From positions 1-11,199 of the forward strand of contig CALERQ010000189.1 in NCBI GenBank assembly GCA_937907305.1: 11,199 nt of DNA, written 5' to 3'. This DNA is from an uncultured Clostridia bacterium. GTDB lineage: Bacteria > Bacillota > Clostridia > Oscillospirales > Ruminococcaceae. Positions 6,813 through 11,199 of this stretch are shown in pieces. Made by a program: the position numbers and the translations under genes. Within the stretch, counting starts at the first letter, position 1, and the number at the start of each line of letters is the position of its first letter. The notes under the pieces were generated by a model, which saw nothing but the letters and a program-made list of their open reading frames with translations, had not been told where the DNA came from and did no database searches.

Positions 6813-7055
6813 TTACAGCTTGCCCAGCTTGGTGCGGCAGCTGCGGCAGACATACTTGTCGTCATAGGTAGCCAGCTCTTCCTTGGAGCCGCAGAAAATG
6901 CAGCAGGGCAGGTACTTCTTAAGAATGACCTGATCACCGTCTACATAAATTTCAACATCACTGTGGATGTCGATGCCGAGGGTGCGGCGCAGCTCAACAG
7001 GGAGAACGATACGGCCGAGGTTGTCAACTTTTCTTACGATGCCGGTGGATTTCAT
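6813..7055 (-). CDS. abrB: AbrB/SpoVT-family transition-state regulator with cysteine-rich tail
   Basis: An 80-residue DNA-binding protein. Residues 1-48 (MKSTGIVRKVDNLGRIVLPV...EIYVDGDQVILKKY) are a close match to the N-terminal swapped-hairpin domain of Bacillus AbrB, which binds AT-rich promoters as a dimer and represses stationary-phase and sporulation genes. In place of the Bacillus C-terminal oligomerisation domain there is a short tail with C52-x-x-C55 and C70-x-x-C73, a likely zinc ribbon, as in other clostridial AbrB-like proteins. The ATG (7053-7055) has a perfect AAGGAGG upstream. It has its own promoter and terminator and is divergent from spmA across a 350-bp AT-rich region, a natural target for its own binding. 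The abrB symbol is by similarity; other family members exist. Confidence 0.92.
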   Translation of the reverse strand: MKSTGIVRKVDNLGRIVLPVELRRTLGIDIHSDVEIYVDGDQVILKKYLPCCIFCGSKEELATYDDKYVCRSCRTKLGKL

Positions 7056-7145
7056 AGTACAGGTTCCTCCTTAATAAAGTTAGGTGGTTTACTGACGGTT
7101 TACAATATCTTCTAATATTCTTGCTTTTTCTCTACCTTGCTACTA

Positions 7146-7174
7146 AGTGTACTATTATTTTCCATGAAATTCAA
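7146..7174 (-). promoter_or_regulatory. Promoter of the abrB-like gene
   Basis: On the - strand TTGAAT (7174-7169), 17 bp, TACACT (7151-7146). It would give a leader of about 85 nt before the ATG at 7055. Both boxes are near consensus with ideal spacing. Confidence 0.55.
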
Positions 7175-7255
7175 GAGGTAATTAACACATTTTCGCAAAT
7201 CTTGTGGACAATTTTTGCCCCTAATTTGCCGCTTTTTTGGTTATTGTTGCTAAAA

Positions 7256-7286
7256 TTGACAAAGCGCACACAAATTCCGTTATTTT
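7256..7286 (+). promoter_or_regulatory. Possible promoter of spmA-spmB
   Basis: TTGACA (7256-7261) is a perfect -35 box; the -10 is less certain, TTATTT or TATTTT at 7280-7286 with 18-19 bp spacing. In Bacillus subtilis the homologous genes are read in the mother cell from a sigma-E promoter, and I see no convincing sigma-E element here, so the true start may differ. Confidence 0.35.
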
Positions 7287-7406
7287 ACATAATTCGATAA
7301 AACGCATCAAAAAAGGAAAACATTAGCGCAATACGCCTTCGCAAAAGAAAAAAGATGTTGATAATTCATCTCTATTCCCGCCAAATCGCAGAAAGGAGTC
7401 CCGCCC

Positions 7407-7994
7407 ATGATGAACGGCATCCTTACCGCCCTGCTCATCTTTTCGGTCGTCACCGCGGCCTTCACCGGCCGGATGGAAGCACTCTCCGCCGCGGCCCTTT
7501 CCGGCTGCGGGGAAGCCGTGACCCTGGTCATTACCCTCACCGGCATGCTGTGCCTGTGGAGCGGCCTAATGGAAATTGCCCGCCGCTGCCGCCTTACGGA
7601 AGCATTGGCCCGGCTGCTGCGTCCCCTTACCCGGTGGCTGTTCCCCACGGTGCCGCAGGGCAGCCCCGCTATGCAGGCCATCTGCATGAATCTTTCCGCC
7701 AATCTGCTGGGTCTGGGCAATGCCGCTACTCCCCTGGGTCTTGCCGCCATGCGGGAGCTGCAAAAGCTGAACCCCCATAAAGCTGCCGCCAGCAATGCCA
7801 TGGTCACTTTTGTGGCGATGAATACCGCCTCCCTCCAGCTCATCCCCACCACCTGCGCCGTGCTGCGGCAGCAGGCCGGCTCCGCCGCCCCCATGGAGAT
7901 CCTGCCGGCGGTATGGCTCACCGGGCTTTCGTCGCTGGCCGTGGTCCTGCTGCTGGACCGCCTGCTGCGCGGGAAGCCCCACCGGCCGGAATAA
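7407..7994 (+). CDS. spmA: Spore maturation protein A
   Basis: A 195-residue integral membrane protein of the nucleoside-recognition/Gate domain family. The block NLSANLLGLGNAATPLGL (residues 95-112) followed by LNPHKAAASNAMVTFVAMNTASLQLIPTT is characteristic of SpmA. Hydrophobic segments lie near residues 3-19, 37-55, 131-150 and 166-184. In Bacillus subtilis SpmA and SpmB are needed for dehydration of the spore core and for heat resistance, probably acting together in the membrane. The start ATG at 7407 (or the adjacent one at 7410) has AAAGGAG 8 nt upstream. spmB follows after 71 nt on the same strand. The dacB gene that precedes the pair in Bacillus is absent here. Confidence 0.93.
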   Translation: MMNGILTALLIFSVVTAAFTGRMEALSAAALSGCGEAVTLVITLTGMLCLWSGLMEIARRCRLTEALARLLRPLTRWLFPTVPQGSPAMQAICMNLSANLLGLGNAATPLGLAAMRELQKLNPHKAAASNAMVTFVAMNTASLQLIPTTCAVLRQQAGSAAPMEILPAVWLTGLSSLAVVLLLDRLLRGKPHRPE

Positions 7995-8065
7995 AGGCAG
8001 GCTCGCGCAGGGGGTGGGGCGCCCTTCACCCCATCCGCAAATTTCACCAAAAGGGAGGACATTCC

Positions 8066-8587
8066 ATGTCATTCAGCGCCTGGCTCATCCCGCTGCTCAT
8101 CACCGGCCTGTTCAGCTGGGGTCTCTGCTCCGGGGTCGATGTGTTCGATTGCTTTTTGCAGGGCGCCAAAGAGGGCCTCAAAACCGCCGCCTCCATTACC
8201 CCGGCTTTGGTCTGCCTGCTTACGGTGGTCACCATGTTCCGCCACAGCGGCACCCTGGATGTCCTCACCGGCTTCCTTCGCCCCATGGCTCAGCTTATCG
8301 GCTTCCCGGCGGAGGTGCTGCCATTGGCCCTGCTGCGGCCGGTCTCCGGCAGCGGCGGTACCGCCCTGCTGCACCAGCTGCTGGAGGAATACGGCCCGGA
8401 TAGCTTCATCGGGCGGGGGGGCAGTGTGTTGGCCGCCGCCTCAGAGACAACCTTCTACGCCATCGCGGTCTACTACGGCGCGGCGGGGATCCGCCGCACT
8501 CGCCATACCCTGGCCGCTGCCCTCACCGGGGATCTGACCGCGGCGCTGGTCAGTGCCCTCGCGGTTTCGCTGCTCCTCGGCCGGTAG
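8066..8587 (+). CDS. spmB: Spore maturation protein B
   Basis: A 173-residue membrane protein, close to the usual ~178 residues of SpmB. Conserved blocks are GVDVFDCFLQGAKEGLKTA (24-42), RPVSGSGGTALL (91-102) and SETTFYAIAVYYGAAGIR (126-143), all typical of SpmB and of the Gate domain. Hydrophobic segments lie near residues 5-22, 43-57, 79-90 and 155-172. The frame is open further upstream (to 7913, overlapping spmA), but the start at 8066 is chosen because GGGAGG lies 6-11 nt before it and because the protein then has the family's normal N-terminus. It is expected to be co-transcribed with spmA and to work with SpmA in spore core dehydration. The third multi-hairpin repeat begins 10 nt after its TAG stop. 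Confidence 0.93.
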   Translation: MSFSAWLIPLLITGLFSWGLCSGVDVFDCFLQGAKEGLKTAASITPALVCLLTVVTMFRHSGTLDVLTGFLRPMAQLIGFPAEVLPLALLRPVSGSGGTALLHQLLEEYGPDSFIGRGGSVLAAASETTFYAIAVYYGAAGIRRTRHTLAAALTGDLTAALVSALAVSLLLGR

Positions 8588-8596
8588 CCGCCGTGA

Positions 8597-8700
8597 GCCA
8601 GCCGCCCGCAGGGCGTTTTGGCTGCGCCAAAACCCGCGGCTCCGCCGCCGAAGCCGTCCTCCGGACGGCTTGCCCTGCGGGCGCTCCGCTCCCGGCTGGC
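8597..8700. repeat. Multi-hairpin palindromic repeat, copy C
   Basis: The core at 8604-8682 has an 11-bp outer stem (8604-8614/8672-8682, GCCCGCAGGGC) around three abutting hairpins: 8615-8622/8626-8633, 8634-8640/8644-8650 (one C-C mismatch) and 8651-8659/8663-8671. + strand loops are TGC, TCC and TCC. A further arm pair GCCAGCC (8597-8603) and GGCTGGC (8694-8700) lies outside. The CCGTCC-N3-GGACGG hairpin shared with copies A and B is third here, not first. It probably ends the spmAB transcript. Confidence 0.82.
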
Positions 8701-8782
8701 CTCCTCCCCCTATCCACCCGCTCCTCCTCACAATTTTTTAACAAAATCGCCACATTCGGCGCTATGCAAAAGGCCCCGCCGG

Positions 8783-8791
8783 TGCTATAAT
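8783..8791 (+). promoter_or_regulatory. Extended -10 promoter, rightward
   Basis: TG-C-TATAAT (TG at 8783-8784, TATAAT at 8786-8791) is a perfect extended -10 element; no good -35 box lies 17 bp upstream. The predicted start is near 8797, which would place a leader or separate RNA of about 420 nt ahead of the response regulator. Confidence 0.6.
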
Positions 8792-8796
8792 GTAGG

Positions 8797-9190
8797 TTAG
8801 AAAACTATACATTCGCTTGACAAGGACACACACGCTTTTGCGTCGGACGCAACCTCCGCTCCTGTCGTGCTGACCCTGCGCATTACTTCGGGCAGCCCTC
8901 CCCGCTGCGGTGCGTCCTCCTTTCCCCACAAGGTCTTACGACCTTGCAGGGACCCCAAGTGAAAATCGGCGCTGACAGCGTCATCGTCCTTGACATACGC
9001 CAGTATGCCGTCGTCCTCTTCCTTGTCATCATCCGGTTTTCTCTCGCCGAAAAGTCCTGTGGAGTTTTTGCGCGGGAGAAATGGCGCCAGAGGAAGCGCG
9101 GAGCGGCAGGCAGGCTGGCGCCTGTCAACGCGACGCGCAATGTCAGGCGGCATTTATGCCCGCAAAAACCGTATGTGCTCTTGTTAAGCG
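8797..9190 (+). other. Structured, apparently non-coding region (long leader or RNA gene)
   Basis: No recognisable protein is encoded on either strand, although several frames are open. Many local stems are seen: CCCTGC (8874-8879) with GCAGGG (8946-8951) closing a two-branch unit that contains GCAGC/GCTGC (8892-8896/8904-8908) and CAAGGTC/GACCTTG (8929-8935/8940-8946, partly overlapping the outer stem); an inverted repeat CATAC/GTATG at about 8994-9007; GGCGCCAG (9083-9090) with CTGGCGCC (9115-9122); and CGCCTG/CAGGCG just beyond. It could be a long 5' leader of the two-component operon, a separate RNA, or a repeat element. I cannot assign it to a named RNA family. Confidence 0.4.
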
Positions 9191-9217
9191 AAGGTAACCT
9201 GTAAGGAGGAAATAGCA

Positions 9218-9910
9218 ATGATGGACAAGATCCTGGTAGCCGATGACGACCTGAATATCTGCGAACTGCTGCGCCTCTACCTGGAAAAGGAGGGCTTCGA
9301 GGTGGTAATGGCCCATGATGGCGAGGAAGCCGTGGCCAAGTTTGAGAGCGAAAAGCCCTCCCTCATCCTCCTGGATATCATGATGCCCAAGCTGGATGGC
9401 TGGCAGGTCTGCCGGCAGATCCGCCAGAAGAGCGACTGCCCCATCATCATGCTCACCGCCAAGGGCGAAACCTTCGATAAGGTGCTGGGCCTGGAGCTGG
9501 GCGCCGATGACTATGTGGTCAAGCCCTTCGATACCAAGGAGATCGTGGCCCGCATCAAGGCGGTCCTGCGCCGCAGCAGCCCCGCCGGCCCCGCCGAAGG
9601 CGAGGTCAAGGAGGTCAGCTACGATAAACTCACCGTCAATATGACCCGCTACGAGCTCAAAGTGGATGGCAAGGTCGTGGATGCCCCGCCCAAGGAGCTG
9701 GAGCTCCTGTTCCACCTGGCCAGCCACCCCAACCGCGTCTTCACCCGCGATCAGCTGCTGGATGAGGTCTGGGGCTTTGAGTACTACGGTGATAGCCGCA
9801 CCGTCGATGTCCACATCAAGCGCCTGCGTGAAAAGCTGGAGGGCGTCAGCGATCAGTGGAGCCTCAAGACCGTCTGGGGCGTCGGCTATAAGTTCGAGGT
9901 CAAGGAATAA
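9218..9910 (+). CDS. OmpR/PhoB-family response regulator
   Basis: A 230-residue two-component transcription factor. The receiver domain spans residues 3-120, with acidic pocket D10-D11, phosphorylation site D53 (LLDIMMPKLDGW), T80 (IIMLTA) and K102 (VVKPF). A winged-helix DNA-binding domain follows from about 130 to 228 (PPKELELLFHLASHPNRVFTRDQLLDEVWG...VDVHIKRLREKL...VWGVGYKF). Phosphorylation by the kinase encoded 2 nt downstream should drive dimerisation and promoter binding. The start is ATG 9218 (a second ATG follows at 9221), preceded by AAGGAGGA at 7 nt. A promoter 430 bp upstream and a structured leader may control it. The regulon cannot be inferred from the sequence. Confidence 0.95.
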   Translation: MMDKILVADDDLNICELLRLYLEKEGFEVVMAHDGEEAVAKFESEKPSLILLDIMMPKLDGWQVCRQIRQKSDCPIIMLTAKGETFDKVLGLELGADDYVVKPFDTKEIVARIKAVLRRSSPAGPAEGEVKEVSYDKLTVNMTRYELKVDGKVVDAPPKELELLFHLASHPNRVFTRDQLLDEVWGFEYYGDSRTVDVHIKRLREKLEGVSDQWSLKTVWGVGYKFEVKE

Positions 9911-9912
9911 GA

Positions 9913-11199
9913 ATGAAAACATCGCAGAAGACCCTGATGGGCAAGTACTATTCGGTGTGCTGCGCCATCATTCTGCTCAGTATGGTGCTGGTCGGCTCCA
10001 TCTTTATGGTGCTGGCCAATGACTACCTGCGGGAGGAAAAGATCAGCCTGCTGGAGAAAAATGTGACCCAGGCCGCCCGCCTCACCATGGAAAATTACGC
10101 CGCCCACGAGTACCGCTATGTCAGCAGCGATACTCTTCAGCCGGTGTACGCGGTGCTGGGCTCCGCTATCGAAGCCGACATCTACCTCTCCGATAATAAG
10201 GGCAATATCCTCATCATGGCCCATACTACCGAGAGCGCCATCCCCCAGTCGGTGCCGCAGGCCGTTCTGGATAGTCTCTCCCGCACCGGCAGCTATCAGG
10301 GCTCCGTGGTCATGGCCGGCACCGGGGAAGACCCCCAGTACGCCGTGGCCACCCCCGTGGTGGATGAAAACGGCCTTCTGGTGGGCGCCGTGATGGCCAC
10401 CGCCCGGGCCGCCAACCGTGCTCTGGCCGGCGATATGCTCCAGATGTTCCTCATCGCGGCCATCGTGGTGCTGGTAGTCAGCTTTATTGTCATCTATTTT
10501 GTCACCACCAGCCTGGTGAACCCCCTGCGGCAGATGGCCGCCGCTACCCGTGCCTTTGCCAAGGGCGATTTCTCGGTCCGGGTGCCGGTGGAGGGCGATG
10601 ATGAGATCGGGCGGCTGGCTTCCGCCTTCAATAACATGGCCACCGAGCTGGCCCTCACCGAATCGGTGCGCCGCAGCTTTACCGCCAATGTCAGCCACGA
10701 ATTAAAGACCCCCATGACCACCATCGGCGGCTTTGTCGATGGCATTCTGGACGGCACCATCCCGCCGGAGCGGCAGAACCACTATCTGCGCATCGTCTCC
10801 AGCGAGGTCCAGCGCCTTTCCCGCCTGGTGCGCAATATGCTTACCCTCAGCCAGATCGAGGTCGGCGAGCGCACCATCCAGCCCACCGAGGTGGAGATCA
10901 CCTCCCTTGTCACCAATACCCTGCTGGGCTTTGAGCAGCGGCTGGAGGAAAAGCACATCGAGGTGGAGGGCCTGGATACCGACCGCTACTGGGTGCTGGC
11001 CGATGCCGACCTCATCCAGCAGGTGGTGTATAATCTCATCGATAATGCCGTCAAATTTGTCAATGAAGGGGGCAAGCTCTCCTTCGACTTTTATACCGAG
11101 GGCGAGAATATCATGGTAGCGGTACGCAATACCGGCTCCGGTGTTCTGCCGGAGGAGATCCCGCGGCTTTTTGACCGCTTTTATAAGACCGACCGCAGC
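9913..11199 (+). CDS. Sensor histidine kinase (3' truncated by window edge)
   Basis: The first 429 residues of a membrane histidine kinase, open to the last base of the window. TM1 is at about residues 15-36, an extracellular sensor of ~135 residues follows, and TM2 is at 176-199. A HAMP domain spans 200-252 (NPLRQMAAATRAFAKGDFSVRVP...EIGRLASAFNNM), then HisKA with SHELKTP and phospho-accepting H262, then the ATPase domain with N-box NLIDNAVKF (374-382), G1 box NTGSG (406-410) and F-box RLFDRFYKTD (418-427). The G1 box has Asn where Asp is usual. The ATG at 9913 is 2 nt after the regulator's stop codon and is preceded by an AAGGAAT site within it, so translation is probably coupled. Its partner is surely the upstream regulator; the signal is unknown. 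Only the end of the ATPase domain is missing. Confidence 0.94.
   Translation, partial: MKTSQKTLMGKYYSVCCAIILLSMVLVGSIFMVLANDYLREEKISLLEKNVTQAARLTMENYAAHEYRYVSSDTLQPVYAVLGSAIEADIYLSDNKGNILIMAHTTESAIPQSVPQAVLDSLSRTGSYQGSVVMAGTGEDPQYAVATPVVDENGLLVGAVMATARAANRALAGDMLQMFLIAAIVVLVVSFIVIYFVTTSLVNPLRQMAAATRAFAKGDFSVRVPVEGDDEIGRLASAFNNMATELALTESVRRSFTANVSHELKTPMTTIGGFVDGILDGTIPPERQNHYLRIVSSEVQRLSRLVRNMLTLSQIEVGERTIQPTEVEITSLVTNTLLGFEQRLEEKHIEVEGLDTDRYWVLADADLIQQVVYNLIDNAVKFVNEGGKLSFDFYTEGENIMVAVRNTGSGVLPEEIPRLFDRFYKTDRS

Larger units (their letters stand above)
7056..7406. promoter_or_regulatory. AT-rich divergent control region between abrB and spmA
   Basis: This 351-bp stretch has no gene and is strikingly AT-rich against its GC-rich surroundings, with many runs of A and T. 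It holds candidate promoters in both directions (7146-7174 leftward, 7256-7286 rightward). AbrB-type proteins favour AT-rich, bent DNA, so autoregulation is a reasonable inference; no exact operator can be named. I see no clear Spo0A box. Confidence 0.6.

Noticed and set aside
7201..7214. A DnaA-box-like TTGTCCACA on the - strand in the AT-rich region.
   Set aside because: A single imperfect box with no dnaA, dnaN or box cluster does not indicate an origin.
7913..8065. A longer start for spmB overlapping the end of spmA.
   Set aside because: The extra 51 residues are unlike SpmB, and a good ribosome binding site precedes the ATG at 8066.
8797..9218. Open frames of 65-118 codons on both strands upstream of the response regulator.
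   Set aside because: Several frames are open at once, compositions are odd (Arg/Pro-rich), none has a convincing ribosome binding site and none resembles a family I know.
1..11199. CRISPR arrays, tRNA genes, riboswitches of known classes, toxin-antitoxin or defence genes, and insertion sequence transposases.
   Set aside because: None could be recognised on either strand; the repeats present are palindromic and dispersed, not spaced direct repeats.

Overview
The window looks like chromosomal DNA of a GC-rich, spore-forming member of the Clostridia, probably the Oscillospirales (Ruminococcaceae/Oscillospiraceae). The evidence is a spore-maturation pair spmA-spmB, a short AbrB-type regulator with a clostridial cysteine-rich tail, a class B sortase, strong AAGGAGG ribosome binding sites, and TTGACA/TATAAT-type promoters lying in AT-rich islands. 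No phage, insertion sequence transposase, CRISPR array, rRNA or tRNA was found. Genus placement is inference.

Layout, left to right. (1) The 3' part of a large surface protein (+) with GLUG repeats, an InlB-like repeat and a C-terminal membrane anchor. (2) A multi-hairpin repeat and a shared terminator, then convergent gltX (-), glutamyl-tRNA synthetase. (3) A DUF2804 gene (-) and a 66-residue DUF1858 gene (-), separated by a second multi-hairpin repeat. (4) Back-to-back promoters driving DUF1858 leftward and a lipoprotein-like class B sortase rightward. (5) A repeat-rich intergenic stretch, then an abrB-like gene (-) and a 350-bp AT-rich divergent promoter region. (6) spmA-spmB (+), followed by a third multi-hairpin repeat. 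(7) A 630-bp gene-free stretch with a good extended -10 promoter and many hairpins, leading to an OmpR-family response regulator and its sensor kinase, which runs off the right edge.

Functional links are local. spmA-spmB and the regulator-kinase pair are the only clear operons. The rest is mostly single genes with their own promoters and terminators.

The most unusual signal is the repeat family at 1981-2056, 4981-5094 and 8597-8700. In each copy a conserved outer stem encloses exactly three hairpins that abut with no unpaired bases. Stem sequences differ between copies by paired changes. Every loop is T-N-C on the + strand (GNA, or once GCAA, on the - strand). This suggests selection on a folded strand, perhaps single-stranded DNA. 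The second open question is the structured, apparently non-coding 400-nt region upstream of the two-component system.
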